Shown: positions 1 through 8,909 of the stretch, in pieces
Numbering within the stretch: the stretch's first letter is position 1
Layout: each line of letters starts with the position of its first letter
Source of the DNA: Streptomyces sp. DG2A-72
Lineage (GTDB): Bacteria > Actinomycetota > Actinomycetes > Streptomycetales > Streptomycetaceae
NCBI RefSeq assembly: GCF_030499575.1
Contig: NZ_JASTLC010000003.1
Coordinates: 124,001-188,000 of the forward strand
Reading direction: 5' to 3'
DNA length: 64,000 nucleotides
Notes under the pieces: generated by a model
What the model saw: only the letters and a program-made list of their open reading frames with translations
Databases searched by the model: none
What the model was told of the DNA's origin: nothing
Made by a program: the position numbers and the translations under genes

Positions 1-567
1 CTTGACGAAGTGGTCCATCAGCGTGGGCACATCGTCGGCGGACCCCATCTGCACGGTGCGGCCACAGGGCCGGATGGAGTCGATGTACTCCGTCGGCACG
101 CCCAGGAGGCGGCAGTTGACCGTGGCGGGCACCACGTCGAGGACGGTGCGGAAGAGGTCGGGCCGGTCCTCCGCGCGCAACACGGCGAACCGCTCGTCGA
201 TCACCGTGTCCATGGTGGGCCGGAGCTTCGCGATCGCGGCCGAGCTGTAGTCGGCCGCCACGACGCTCCGCATCCGTGCGTGGTGCGGGGCGTCGAGGGT
301 GATGAGGAACTCGGGGGCGAGGGCCATCGGCAGGAAGCTGGGCCCGTCGTCGGTGTTGGCCCGAGTGCGGCTGAACGTCGGGTCGGTGAGCACCTTGTGG
401 ACATCGGCGTAGCGCGTCAAATGCACCGCTGCGTGGCCGCTGGGCAGGGCGACCCTCGGCAGGCCTCCGCCGGAGGTACCGGCCAACGGCTCATAGGGGA
501 GGGGCGGATCGAGATGCGGAATGTTCTTCACGCTGGTGGTGGAGGTGGGCGCAGCGGTGCTGTCCAT
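1..567 (-). CDS. cytochrome P450, N-terminal part (runs off the window)
   Basis: The first 189 codons of a bacterial class-I P450 are present, and the gene continues past the left edge. The frame is open from an ATG at 567 to base 1, and AAGGAAG lies 3-9 bases upstream of that ATG. Residues HLTRYADVHKVLTDPTFSR and the helix-C stretch TLDAPHHARMR fit the N-terminal half of actinobacterial P450s, where the H-x-x-x-R element contacts a haem propionate. The I helix, ExxR and Cys loop lie outside, so substrate and subfamily cannot be judged. It faces away from the HAD gene and nothing ties it to the cluster at 23-64 kb. Confidence 0.9.
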   Translation of the reverse strand, partial: MDSTAAPTSTTSVKNIPHLDPPLPYEPLAGTSGGGLPRVALPSGHAAVHLTRYADVHKVLTDPTFSRTRANTDDGPSFLPMALAPEFLITLDAPHHARMRSVVAADYSSAAIAKLRPTMDTVIDERFAVLRAEDRPDLFRTVLDVVPATVNCRLLGVPTEYIDSIRPCGRTVQMGSADDVPTLMDHFVK

Positions 568-669
568 GACTTCCTTACGTTCGTCGTGAGGCGTCGCTGA
601 CGTCGGCAGCGCTTCTTGTGCACCGGAGCGGCCGGCGGGAGCTGCCGCCGGACCGCATGAACCCTCGTG

Positions 670-1353
670 TCACGCCGACGGGGCCAAGGGCGCAGCACCG
701 CACGGGGCCGGCAGTCCGGTGAGCCGGCCGAGGTCGTGCAGGGCCTGGCAGTTGTCGCGGAAGTGCACGGTGCGCCATCCCTGGGCCCGGGCTGCGTCGC
801 AGTTGACGGCGAGGTCGTCGACGAGCACGCACAGCACGGGATCGACACCCGCGCGTCTCGCCGCCAGCCGGAAGATCTCCGGGTCGGGCTTGCGCAGGCC
901 GACCTTGCAGGAGTCGATGAGGCAGTCGACGTCGCCGCCGGAGGCCACGATGGCCTTCCAGTACGGCTCCCACTCGACGACGTTGTTCGACAGGATCCCC
1001 ACGCGGAAACCGCTTTCGCGAGCGCGGCGCAGCGCGCCCACCATGGCTGAGTTCGCGGTGACGCCCTCGAACCACTGCTCTCCGAAGGTCTCCAGACGTG
1101 CCCGGGACAGGTCGATCCCCGGATACCGGTCCGCCAAGATGCGGCCGAGCGCCCGGCCCCATTCGGCCTCGGTGACCACGGCCAACTCGACGGGCGCCAG
1201 GGACGGCATGCCCAGCTCCTCGCCGGCCGCCTTCATCGCTCCCTGGAGCTGTGCGGGCGCAATCCCGGTCTTGCGCTCGTAGTCGGCGTACAACTCCGCC
1301 ACAGGCGGGGAGAGTACGCCTCCGAAGTCAAACCAGATCATGACCAAGAGCAT
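670..1353 (-). CDS. HAD-superfamily hydrolase
   Basis: This 227-residue protein is a typical HAD subfamily IA phosphatase or dehalogenase-like enzyme in length and layout. All four HAD motifs are visible: DFGGVL near residue 9 (nucleophile Asp in a D-x-G variant), ILSNN near 120 (motif II Ser), the Lys of GLRKPDPEIF near 150 (motif III), and LVDDLAVNC near 175 (acidic motif IV). The helical cap falls between motifs I and II. ATG 1353 is chosen, but ATG 1341 (before IWFDFGG) is possible. A 10-bp palindrome TAAAGCTTTA at 1356-1365 abuts the start and could be a regulatory site. The substrate is unknown. Confidence 0.88.
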   Translation of the reverse strand: MLLVMIWFDFGGVLSPPVAELYADYERKTGIAPAQLQGAMKAAGEELGMPSLAPVELAVVTEAEWGRALGRILADRYPGIDLSRARLETFGEQWFEGVTANSAMVGALRRARESGFRVGILSNNVVEWEPYWKAIVASGGDVDCLIDSCKVGLRKPDPEIFRLAARRAGVDPVLCVLVDDLAVNCDAARAQGWRTVHFRDNCQALHDLGRLTGLPAPCGAAPLAPSA

Positions 1354-1741
1354 ACTAAAGCTTTACCTAAACATGGCGAATATTCGTTCGGATTCGTCAT
1401 CGGGCCAGACGGCCAACCAGCGTGTCGCGCAGCCTGGTTGCGTCAGTGCGCTGTGAAGCGAGGTGGCCGGACGCAGGAATTCTCCGACACGCAGCCGCCG
1501 ATACGCCTCAGTCGATCCCCCGCACCAGCTACGACTCCGCCGTCTCGCCCTCGCCCTCGCCTGCGCCCGCGCGGAGCAGGACGGGGGCCGCTCGGGGGAC
1601 GTCACGCCATGGGCGGTGCCGGGTGGCGTAGACCTCGTCGATGACGTCGATGACGTCGTACATGCCGGCTCCCTCCGGCCAGTCGAGCCGGGCAGTTTCC
1701 GGACCGGCTGGGCCGGCCGCTCGATGATCCGCGCAGCCCGT

Positions 1742-1972
1742 GTGATCGCCGACTACGACGAGCTGTTCGAGCCGCTGCGCGCCCGGCGCATCCACGGCAG
1801 CGGGCACCAGCCGGGCGACCCGGACAAGGCCGCGGCCGCGGTGCCGCGCATCGTGGCGGCCGGCCCGCCGACGCGCCTGCTGTTCGGCACCGACGCGCTT
1901 TTGCTCGTCCAGGCCGGACGCGACGCCTTCGAGCGCGACATGCCGGCATGGGCCGAGCTGTCGCCCTCGTAG
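1742..1972 (+). pseudogene. remnant of a short-chain dehydrogenase (C-terminal tail only)
   Basis: The last ~76 codons of an open frame end in residues typical of the C-terminus of SDR-family oxidoreductases: QPGDPDKAAAAVPRIV followed by PTRLLFGTDALLLVQAG. The Rossmann fold and catalytic Tyr-x-x-x-Lys are absent, and the upstream residues of the frame are low-complexity and unlike any SDR. This looks like the tail of a deleted gene. The stretch from 1366 to 1741 holds no gene I can support. Confidence 0.55.
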
Positions 1973-2072
1973 CCGTTCACGCCGCCCAGCGCCTCCTGGT
2001 AACCGGGTGGAGGTTAAAACTCAAGCTCAGAGCCTGCGCCTGTGCAGCAACGACATGCCGCACAGGGCGGGG

Positions 2073-2450
2073 TCAGGTGGCCTGCGGCCAGGCGCGCAGG
2101 AGCGCGGCAATTCTCGCTGCGGTGCACGCGGGTTCCCGCAGGAGGTCGCGCAGGGCAACAGCGTCCTCGTGGTTTGGCTTGACGGGGATGCCGGATGCCT
2201 CCAGGTACATCACGCCCGTTGCGGCGGCGACGGCCATGTCGGAGCGCTCCAGCCAGCGGCAGCGGCCGAGGATGTGCACCAGGGCGGCGGCACGGGCGTA
2301 GGGGCCGTCGTAGACGGGCTGTTCGAGCACTTCAGCGCGGTGAGCGGCGACTGCGGCCACCGGTACCCCGTAGTCGTCGGGGGCGGGGTCCTGTGCGCCG
2401 GCGATCCCGGCGACCTGCAGGATCCAGGGAACGTCGATGTGCAGTTCCAT
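2073..2450 (-). CDS. Doc/Fic-type toxin of a toxin-antitoxin pair
   Basis: This 125-residue protein matches the Streptomyces fic family toxin-antitoxin system, toxin component. Central residues CRWLERSDMAVAAATGVMYL and the following NHEDAVALRDLL resemble Doc proteins, which phosphorylate EF-Tu. A canonical full HxFx(D/N)xNKR Fic motif is not obvious, so the active site may be divergent. The ATG at 2450 overlaps the stop of the preceding antitoxin gene (ATGA), which implies translational coupling. The order antitoxin then toxin on one strand is the usual arrangement. Confidence 0.75.
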   Translation of the reverse strand: MELHIDVPWILQVAGIAGAQDPAPDDYGVPVAAVAAHRAEVLEQPVYDGPYARAAALVHILGRCRWLERSDMAVAAATGVMYLEASGIPVKPNHEDAVALRDLLREPACTAARIAALLRAWPQAT

Positions 2451-2701
2451 CAGGCGGCGTGCGCTCCCGGGGTGTGCTGGCCTGCGCCTGCGTCTGCGTC
2501 TTCGGCTTCGTCGAAGACGGCCTGGTGCTCGTCGAGGAAGCGCCGTGCGGCGTCCATGCCTCGCTGCCGTAGCCCGTCGGCGTCATCCCGTACGAGGGAG
2601 GCGATGTAGTCGCCGACGCTCAGGCCGCGGTCCTTGGCACGGGCTCTGGCCAGTTCCGCGATCTCGTCATCGACGCGCGCGCCCAGCTGGGTCTTCGCCA
2701 T
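2450..2701 (-). CDS. antitoxin partner of the Doc-like toxin
   Basis: The 83-residue product begins MAKTQLGARVDDEIAELARA, a ribbon-helix-helix-like N-terminus suited to DNA binding. It has an acidic C-terminal half (RRFLDEHQAVFDEAEDADAG) that would wrap a toxin. ATG 2701 is chosen because GGGGG lies just upstream and because family proteins start at this MAKTQLG-type position; longer in-frame starts give low-complexity sequence. The stop overlaps the toxin start by four bases. Such antitoxins normally repress their own promoter together with the toxin. Confidence 0.72.
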   Translation of the reverse strand: MAKTQLGARVDDEIAELARARAKDRGLSVGDYIASLVRDDADGLRQRGMDAARRFLDEHQAVFDEAEDADAGAGQHTPGAHAA

Positions 2702-2970
2702 CCCCCGATGGTGACAGCTGTTACCAGGATGCGGGGCGTGCTGAGAAATGGTGACGTACTCGCACTTCCCCCATTGCGATCCCGGATTGACCATCCGTCG
2801 ATCCAGGCGTCGTCGAGCGCCCGGGCACCCCCCTGGCCCAGGCATCGACGATGGCGTCCCAGGTGCGGATATCCGCATCCGCTCCCGCGCCCTGAAGAAA
2901 CGCCCGCGCCGCTCAACTGCGCGCCGGGCGGGCCGCCCCCTGGGGTCCGGCATAGCGTTCACTCCCAATT

Positions 2971-3077
2971 CATTGCAATGAGCGAAGCAGGCGCTGTTGC
3001 ATTAGATTCAGAACCGTTGCAACGATTTCTCGGCATCTACCTGCATTAATGGTGATTATGAGCAACGATTTCGTTGC
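2971..3077. promoter_or_regulatory. cluster of TTGCAA-type palindromes upstream of the DUF4097 gene
   Basis: Three perfect inverted repeats lie within about 105 bp: CATTGCAATG at 2971-2980, CGTTGCAACG at 3015-3024, and GCAACGA-TT-TCGTTGC at 3062-3077. The word GCAACGATTTC occurs at both 3019-3029 and 3062-3072. The stretch is markedly AT-richer than its surroundings and ends ~60 bp before the DUF4097 start, so operators for an unidentified repressor are likely. No gene is seen elsewhere between 2702 and 3139. Confidence 0.5.
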
Positions 3078-3139
3078 CAGATCATTGAATGCAACGTAGC
3101 GTTTCTTTCATCAGAAACGACGAGCCGAAGGATCACCCC

Positions 3140-3811
3140 ATGAAGCAGTACGCCACCTCCGCCCCCATCTCCGTCGTCCTCGACATCCCCGCCGGGCACA
3201 TCCGCCTCGTCGCGGCCGACCGCACCGACACCACCGTCGAGGTCCTGCCCGCCAACGCCGCCAAGAGCCGCGACATCAAGGCGGCCGAGCAGACCGAGGT
3301 CAGCTACGGCGACGGCGTCCTGCGGATCGAGACCGCAGCGGCGAAGAACCGGCTCCTGGGACCGTCCGGCTCCCTCGATGTGACCGTCCAGCTGCCCGCC
3401 GGCTCCCGCATCGAGGCGAAGGCGGCCGACGCCGAGTTCCGCAGCGCCGGACGCCTCGGCGATGTCACCTTCGAGGGCGCGCAGGGCACCGTCAGGCTCG
3501 ACGAGACCGCGAGCGCCCGCCTCACCCTGCTCGCCGGCGACATCTTCCTCGGCCGCCTGGGCGGCCCCGCCGAGATCAGCACCCACAAGGGCGACCTGCA
3601 CATCACCGAGGCCGTCCACGGCACGGTCACGCTCACCACGCAGTCCGGCGACATCACCGTCGGCGCCGCCCGCAAGGCCTCCGCCACCCTCAACGCCCAC
3701 AGCGCCTACGGCCGCATCGACAACGCACTGCGCAACACCGACGGCGCCGCCGCCGGCCTCACCCTCCACGCCACCACCCAGCACGGCGACATCACCGCCC
3801 GCAGCCTGTAA
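3140..3811 (+). CDS. DUF4097 family beta-strand repeat protein
   Basis: The 223-residue protein is made of repeated short beta-strand units with spaced G-D-(V/I) turns (GRLGDVTFEGA, LAGDIFLGRL, THKGDLHITEA, TQSGDITVGAA, TQHGDITARSL). This is the hallmark of DUF4097/DUF4098 beta-solenoid proteins (LiaX/YvlB relatives) associated with envelope-stress responses. There is no signal peptide. The start at 3140 (MKQYATSAP) is supported by GAAGGA about 9 bases upstream. A GtrA-like membrane gene follows 44 bp later and may be cotranscribed. Confidence 0.82.
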   Translation: MKQYATSAPISVVLDIPAGHIRLVAADRTDTTVEVLPANAAKSRDIKAAEQTEVSYGDGVLRIETAAAKNRLLGPSGSLDVTVQLPAGSRIEAKAADAEFRSAGRLGDVTFEGAQGTVRLDETASARLTLLAGDIFLGRLGGPAEISTHKGDLHITEAVHGTVTLTTQSGDITVGAARKASATLNAHSAYGRIDNALRNTDGAAAGLTLHATTQHGDITARSL

Positions 3812-3855
3812 GGCCCCCAAAGCCCCTGACGCCCCGTGAGACAAGGAGCACCCCC

Positions 3856-4356
3856 ATGACGTCGCCACTGGCACACAGGCCCGAGCCGGCGACGCCGGGC
3901 GGCCCCGGCCCCATCGCCTCGTTCCTGCGGTTCGTGCTCCTCGGGGGCGGCGTCGGAGTCCTCTCCAGCTTCGCCGTACCGCTGCTGGCCCTGGCCCTGC
4001 CCTGGGCGGTCTCGAACGCGGCCATCACCGCCGCCTCCACCCTGCTGTGCACCGAACTCCACGCCCGCTACACCTTCGCCCAGGGGCGCGGCGCCGGCCG
4101 GCGGGAGCACTGGCAGTCGGCGGGCTCGGCCGTCGCCGCCTACCTGGCGACCAGCATGGCCGTGTGCGTCCTGCATCTGGTGCAGCCCTCCCCCGGCCTG
4201 CTGACCGAGCAGATCGTCTACCTCAGCGCCTCCGGCCTCGCCGGCACAGCCCGCTTCGCCGTCCTGCGCCTGTACGTCTTCGCCGCCCGCCGCGGCCGGG
4301 CCGGACGGCGCCTGACGCGGCAGGGGCCGGTGGCCGCGCCCGTCCTCGCGGCGTAG
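3856..4356 (+). CDS. GtrA-like four-helix membrane protein
   Basis: This 166-residue protein has four predicted membrane helices (about residues 24-46, 50-70, 92-115, 120-140) and the family-like segment FLRFVLLGGGVGVLSSF at its first helix. It fits the GtrA/DPMS group, small flippase-like proteins for polyprenyl-linked sugars. AAGGAGC lies 7-13 bases before the ATG. The long Arg-rich C-terminus is on the inside. It follows the DUF4097 gene closely and is followed by a strong hairpin. Confidence 0.72.
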   Translation: MTSPLAHRPEPATPGGPGPIASFLRFVLLGGGVGVLSSFAVPLLALALPWAVSNAAITAASTLLCTELHARYTFAQGRGAGRREHWQSAGSAVAAYLATSMAVCVLHLVQPSPGLLTEQIVYLSASGLAGTARFAVLRLYVFAARRGRAGRRLTRQGPVAAPVLAA

Positions 4357-4374
4357 GCCGCGCCTGCTCTCCAC

Positions 4375-4407
4375 CGCCCCGCCCCCGTCGAGGGCGGGGG
4401 CGGGGCG
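4375..4407 (+). terminator. GC-rich terminator hairpin after the GtrA-like gene
   Basis: A 12-bp perfect stem (CGCCCCGCCCCC at 4375-4386 against 4396-4407) with a short loop sits 18 bp after the GtrA stop. There is no clear U-tract, as is common in Streptomyces. Confidence 0.75.
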
Positions 4408-5195
4408 TTCGCGACGGCGGGTCCGTGAGGAGGACGGCTCGTGGAGACCGGCTGGAGAAGAGGGCGGGGATACGGGTTCGCACAGCCGCCGGTGACCGGA
4501 TCCGGTCGTACGAGATCCGCCGTGCGGGATCCGGTCGTACCGGAGCTGCGGGCGCCGCTCTCGGCGGCGCCCGCAGGAAGCGCGCCGCCGGCAGGGCGCG
4601 GCCCGCGAAGGCCGACCCGGTCGCGAACCGCCTGTCATCCCCCCGGTGTGCGACGAGACCGTGACAGAAGTCGCCAGGCCGACCGAACCGCCCACGGGCT
4701 GCGGCGAGTCGAGAACACCGGCGGCCCCGGCCGTGATCCGGCGTGCGTAGCCGGCCACCCTTGAGCCAGGCCCGGCTCGGGGCCCCGGCGCTGCACGGCT
4801 GCGGCAAGGACGCCGACCCGCTGCTCGTGCTCACCGGGGCCGCGTGCGAGTGGTACGGACTCCCGGCGGCGCTTCAGCCCGAGCGGCTCGCCGGGCGCAC
4901 TGGCATGCAGCAGGTCCGCCCACGCAGGCGGGGACCGCGGGCCGGTGGGCTGCCGGGAGCGTGCGGAGACGATCCGGCAATGCGGGGGCAGCCAGAGCCG
5001 GGCGAGGGGTGGTGAGGCTTCCTGCCCAGGGCCTTGTGCCACACGTCTTAAAAGCCGTCCGGCTCCATGAGGCTGCTCCCTCCTCCCCGGGAACGACACG
5101 CTGCCCTGGTGTCCATCACCGCCATCTCATCCGGTTTATTGTATTTTCGGTCACTCGCTGTCGTTCTCGTCATGATTATCGAGGCCTGCCCCGCC
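4408..5195. other. intergenic stretch with no supported gene
   Basis: I see no convincing coding sequence here. A 14-bp direct repeat GGATCCGGTCGTAC occurs at 4498-4511 and 4527-4540. Open frames on both strands have atypical, Pro/Arg/Gly-only composition. The AT-rich patch around 5130-5175 probably contains the promoter for the serine hydrolase gene that follows. Confidence 0.5.
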
Positions 5196-6149
5196 ATGCC
5201 CGACAGACAGAACCGGACGCACACGGCGCGCGGCCTTGGCGCCCACACGCTGAGGGGCTGTGCCGCCACCGCAGTCGTGGTGTCGCTCGCCGCCTGTTCC
5301 GTGGCCGGCACGCCCTACCGGGCGCAGGCGCCCGTGGCGCGGACGGTTGCACCGGCCCCCGGGCCAGCGGCGCGCGAGAACCTGGGTGCGACTCTCGCGC
5401 GGGCGCTCAGGCCGGTCCTGCCGGGCAGCGACAGGCGGCTGGCGGTGGCGGTGCTCGCCCTGGACAGCGCCGACCAGGAGGTCGCGTCGTACGGGCAGGA
5501 CGCGGCATTCGACACGGCGAGCATCATCAAGGTGGGCATCCTCGCGACGCTGCTGCTCCAGGCGCAGGACGAGGAGCGCGAGCTGACAGCCGCGGAGCGC
5601 CGCAGTGCCGAGGCGATGATCCGCACGAGCGACAACGACGCGACGAATGTCCTGTGGCGGGCGATCGGCGAGGCGGAAGGCCTTGACACGGCTGGCGAGA
5701 GGCTGGGGCTTTCCTCGACCCGGGGCGGTCCCGGCATGAGATGGGGCCTCACCCAGACGACAGCGACGGACCAGGTCAAGCTGTTGCGCGCGATCTTCGC
5801 GCGGGGGCCGGCGGCCCTCGCCCGCCCGCCCGAGGGGCTGAACGAGGCCTCCCGTGCCTGTATCCGGGAGCTGATGGGCTCGATCGCGCAGGACCAGGAC
5901 TGGGGGGTGTCCGCGGCCGGCTCCCCGGGCTCCCGATGGGCCCTCAAGAACGGCTGGCTGCGGCGGACGACCACCGGCCTGTGGGTCATCAACAGCGTCG
6001 GTCAGGTCACGGTGCACGGGCGCCGGTATCTGGTCTCGGTCCTCAGCAGCGGCAACGCGTCAATAAAAAGCGGGATCTCGCTGGTGGAACGGGCGGCGAG
6101 AGCGGCGATCGGCGCGGCCAGCGCCCACGTCCGTCCCTGGCCGCAGTGA
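5196..6149 (+). CDS. class-A beta-lactamase-like serine hydrolase, lipoprotein
   Basis: This 317-residue protein begins with a lipoprotein signal: a positive N-region, then VVVSLAAC with the lipobox Cys near residue 28. The catalytic domain shows SIIK (SxxK nucleophile), SDN (RTSDNDATN, the SxN motif) and KNG in WALKNGWL (KTG-like). These are the three penicilloyl-serine transferase motifs. ATG 5196 is chosen because GAGG lies about 12 bases upstream and the signal peptide is then complete; ATG 5172 is an alternative. A real beta-lactamase or a related esterase cannot be separated by eye. Confidence 0.82.
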   Translation: MPDRQNRTHTARGLGAHTLRGCAATAVVVSLAACSVAGTPYRAQAPVARTVAPAPGPAARENLGATLARALRPVLPGSDRRLAVAVLALDSADQEVASYGQDAAFDTASIIKVGILATLLLQAQDEERELTAAERRSAEAMIRTSDNDATNVLWRAIGEAEGLDTAGERLGLSSTRGGPGMRWGLTQTTATDQVKLLRAIFARGPAALARPPEGLNEASRACIRELMGSIAQDQDWGVSAAGSPGSRWALKNGWLRRTTTGLWVINSVGQVTVHGRRYLVSVLSSGNASIKSGISLVERAARAAIGAASAHVRPWPQ

Positions 6150-6396
6150 GCGCTGCGGCGCGATGCCGGGTGCGTGGCGCGTGTCGCCCACCGTGCCCAC
6201 GCCGGCGCCCGGGATACCGCCCGCCCGGCTCCAGGTGCCTTGAGAGCACTCCTGCAAAGGCCGTGGGCACCGCACCGCCGATGCCCTTCCGGCCCCTGTG
6301 CCGCGGCTGCCCGCCACGGGCAGCTCGCTGCGGGCGCCGAGCCGGGCCCTCTCCGCGGTGATCAGCGGCCGCGGCTCATGCCGGTCCCTGCCCCCG

Positions 6397-6438
6397 GTGG
6401 GCGGCCCTGCTCCCGGTGCCGGGAGCAGGGCCGCCCAC
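6397..6438. terminator. 42-bp perfect palindrome, bidirectional terminator
   Basis: An 18-bp stem (GTGGGCGGCCCTGCTCCC, 6397-6414) pairs perfectly with 6421-6438 around GGTGCC. It stands 250 bp after the serine hydrolase. The rest of 6150-6913 shows no supported gene. Confidence 0.7.
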
Positions 6439-6913
6439 GTCACACCGCTCGCGATGTCAGCGGCCGGTGCCCCATGCCCCGGCGTTCCGGATCGGCGCCT
6501 CCTGGCTGCCGGTGTAGCGCACCCGAACCGATCGCAGCCCTGCACCCGGCGGGACGACCCCTTGCGTCTCGCTGAGCCCCGACACGGCAGGCTTCGGTCC
6601 TTGACAGACGTTCGAGGGGCGGTTCAGAACCGTTGTCAACGTCCGACACGCCTCCGGCGCTCCGACGGGGTGACGGCCGCCGGTTCATTCACCGGCCCGG
6701 CCTAACCCCTTCGTCAAGTCGCCCGTGCATTCCCACTATTGATGGCTCATCAGGAGGGCTGGGAGGTTCACTGGATTTCCTCGCGTACGGCTGGTTGGCC
6801 GCAGTGCGTCACACGTTAGTGATCTCTGAGGGTGCCGTCGGAAAATGCCCTCAGTAGGTTCATTCACAGATCGGCAGCTCAGCCGATTTCCCTGGAAGAA
6901 GGAGAAAACTGAG

Positions 6914-7366
6914 ATGCAGACACGTACCGTCGCCCTGATTGCCGGCTCCGCGGCAGCCGTGGCCATGACCGTCACCGGCGTGACCTACGCCTCCGCGGAC
7001 GCCCCCCAGTCCGCCCCGTCCGTCCGGGAAGCCGTCCGCCCCGCCTCCGCCCCGCTCGGCGGCGACCACGACTGGGACTACGGCAAGAAGGACCACTACG
7101 GCAAGAAGGACCACGACGGGTACAAGAAGGACGACGGCGAGATCCAGATCAACGAGCGGACGTACTCTGAGAACCCCGGAGCATGCGTCACCGTGACCAC
7201 CCCGGTGGGTGGCACCGCCAACATCAGCAACAGTACCGACAGGGTCGTTGAGTTCTTCAACAGCGGCAACTGCTCCGGCCAGCCCCTTGTCACGGTCCTG
7301 CCTGGTGACTCCAGGTTCGGACTCTTCTCGTCCGTGACGGGCAGCTTCCGCGTCATCGACCTGTAG
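6914..7366 (+). CDS. small secreted protein with His/Asp/Lys-rich segment
   Basis: This 150-residue protein has a clear signal peptide (MQTRTVALIAGSAAAVAMTV, cleavage near ASA). A charged repeat region (GKKDHYGKKDHDGYKKDDGE) about residues 55-78 is followed by a C-terminal domain with two Cys (GACVTV, SGNCSG) that could form a disulfide. That domain resembles the ~70-residue secreted beta domains common in Streptomyces hypotheticals. AAGGAG lies 11 bases before the ATG. Function is not recognised; the charged repeats could bind metal. Confidence 0.75.
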   Translation: MQTRTVALIAGSAAAVAMTVTGVTYASADAPQSAPSVREAVRPASAPLGGDHDWDYGKKDHYGKKDHDGYKKDDGEIQINERTYSENPGACVTVTTPVGGTANISNSTDRVVEFFNSGNCSGQPLVTVLPGDSRFGLFSSVTGSFRVIDL

Positions 7367-7440
7367 TCCCGAGGACACCGCGGCAGCGACCCGATCGTGA
7401 ACAAGTCCCTGTGGGATACGACAGCCTCGCCCTGTCACAT

Positions 7441-7475
7441 GGAGCCCCGGCCCGCCGTAATCGGGCCGGGGCTCC
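7441..7475 (+). terminator. terminator hairpin after the secreted protein
   Basis: A 14-bp perfect stem (GGAGCCCCGGCCCG, 7441-7454, with 7462-7475) has a 7-base loop, 74 bp after the stop. Nothing else is supported between 7367 and 7681. Confidence 0.75.
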
Positions 7476-7681
7476 GGCACAGGGTATCTCCTTCACCCGG
7501 AAACACCCGGCTGGGCTCGTTTCCCACTGTGCGCCCACCCCGCAGTGATCGCAAAGGCGCGCGGGCATACAGCTGATCGGCGGCCGGTGACTGCCATTAC
7601 CCAGGGAATCGGCGCGTCGCGATACAAAAGTGCGATTGACTGACGTCACTGTGGAATCACGACCGGAAGAGCGCGGGAGTG

Positions 7682-8230
7682 ATGGGTGTGCTGTTGACGT
7701 TGGTCAGACGACAGAAAAGTCCTGCCGGTACCCAGCAAGTCGACGACACGATCCGGGGCCGGCTCAACGGCAGCGCCGCACGTGCCCGTTACTGGGTGAA
7801 ACGCACCCCGAGAGAAGCGGTTCATCTGCTGCACAGGGCCCGCCTGTACCACCTCGCCGGCGCCGCACTCAGCATCATCACCGGGCTCCTCGCCTGGCCG
7901 GTCATCGCCGACTCCTCCCGCTTCCACGCCCAGGTCGTGGTGTCCACGCTGTCCTGCCTCGCCGCGGCGGCCATCGCCGCGCCCTACGCAACCGGGCTGC
8001 ACGACCGCGCCGAGGAAACCATCCAGCTCTGCGGAACCTACGGAGCGCTCTACGGTGAACTGCTGCGCGCACAGAGCCAGCTCGGCGCACAGGCCACCAC
8101 GCAACCGGGTGTCACGGAACTCATCCAGCAGTTCGACGATGTCACCACGCGCAAGGACGCCCTCAGGCTTCCCGCACCGGCCCCGGACCCCGCCGAGGCA
8201 TCCGGTGAGCATTGCGGAGCAGCCCAGTAA
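7682..8230 (+). CDS. two-helix membrane protein, SLATT-like
   Basis: This 182-residue protein has a basic N-terminus, two adjacent membrane helices (LYHLAGAALSIITGLLAW and VVVSTLSCLAAAAIAAPY), and then a cytosolic helical tail (YGALYGELLRAQSQLG, LIQQFDDVTTRKDALRLPAP). Two helices plus a conserved helical tail resemble SLATT proteins, predicted pore-forming effectors in conflict systems. No SMODS/SLOG partner gene is adjacent, so the assignment is tentative. The start is ATG 7682; GTG 7679 is immediately before it. Confidence 0.62.
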   Translation: MGVLLTLVRRQKSPAGTQQVDDTIRGRLNGSAARARYWVKRTPREAVHLLHRARLYHLAGAALSIITGLLAWPVIADSSRFHAQVVVSTLSCLAAAAIAAPYATGLHDRAEETIQLCGTYGALYGELLRAQSQLGAQATTQPGVTELIQQFDDVTTRKDALRLPAPAPDPAEASGEHCGAAQ

Positions 8231-8273
8231 ACGGTGTCCGAAGACTGAGCAGGCACCGGCGAGGTCTTGCCGC

Positions 8274-8492
8274 TCACGGCCGAGGCCCGGGCGCGGTCTC
8301 CCCGGCACGCTCCGTCTCATCCGGAGGGGACGGCGGGCGGGGGAATACGAAGTCCTCGAGCATCCCCAGCGCAAGTATCAAAGCCATCATCAGCGCGGGC
8401 AGGCACAGAGCGATGAGGGCCACAGCGCCTCCCAGGGGGGTCGGGTGTCGGGCTCTCAACCGGATCTCGCTGAAGTGGCCGCAGGAAGACAC
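8274..8492 (-). CDS. possible small single-pass membrane protein
   Basis: This 72-codon frame from a GTG has one convincing membrane helix (LIALCLPALMMALILALGML) followed by a Pro-rich acidic tail. The ribosome site is weak and it is convergent with the SLATT-like gene. It may be real but is unrecognised. The rest of 8231-8909 shows no supported gene. Confidence 0.3.
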   Translation of the reverse strand: MSSCGHFSEIRLRARHPTPLGGAVALIALCLPALMMALILALGMLEDFVFPRPPSPPDETERAGETAPGPRP

Positions 8493-8909
8493 GCCAAGAC
8501 GCGCAGGGGGAGCGGACGTTCCCCTTTTCTTCCGGTTCGTATCTCCTGACGCCGGTGAGGGACGGCCAGGTCACAGCCTCAGTGTGGAGCCGAACGGGGT
8601 ACCGCGCATGTCGGATGCCCCTTCGTGCAGAGCGGGGGGCCAAGAGCCACAGACATGCCGGTGGCCGGGCGGCGCGCCACCGCCACCAGGAGCAGGCTCG
8701 CCAGCACCGCGGCGCCCCGCTCACACCACCTGCCCGGCCTGCCGCCTCCGCCGCTGAACCTCCACTGTCTCTGAGCGCGTGCCGGCACCGATTCCTGCCG
8801 CCCGGCCCGGGCGCGGGAAGGCAGAACCCGCCACGGTCAGCCCCCCGGCTGCTACGGCCCCGCCCCACGCCAGAGTCGAAGATGCTTTTCGGATGCGTTC
8901 GCGATGCGG

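Noticed and set aside
3056..3874. 272-codon Gly/Ala/Asp-rich frame on the - strand
   Set aside because: It mirrors the DUF4097 repeats; its repetitive look comes from the antisense of real repeats.
4375..4407. Possible riboswitch-like structure after the GtrA gene
   Set aside because: A simple perfect stem right after a stop codon is better explained as a terminator.
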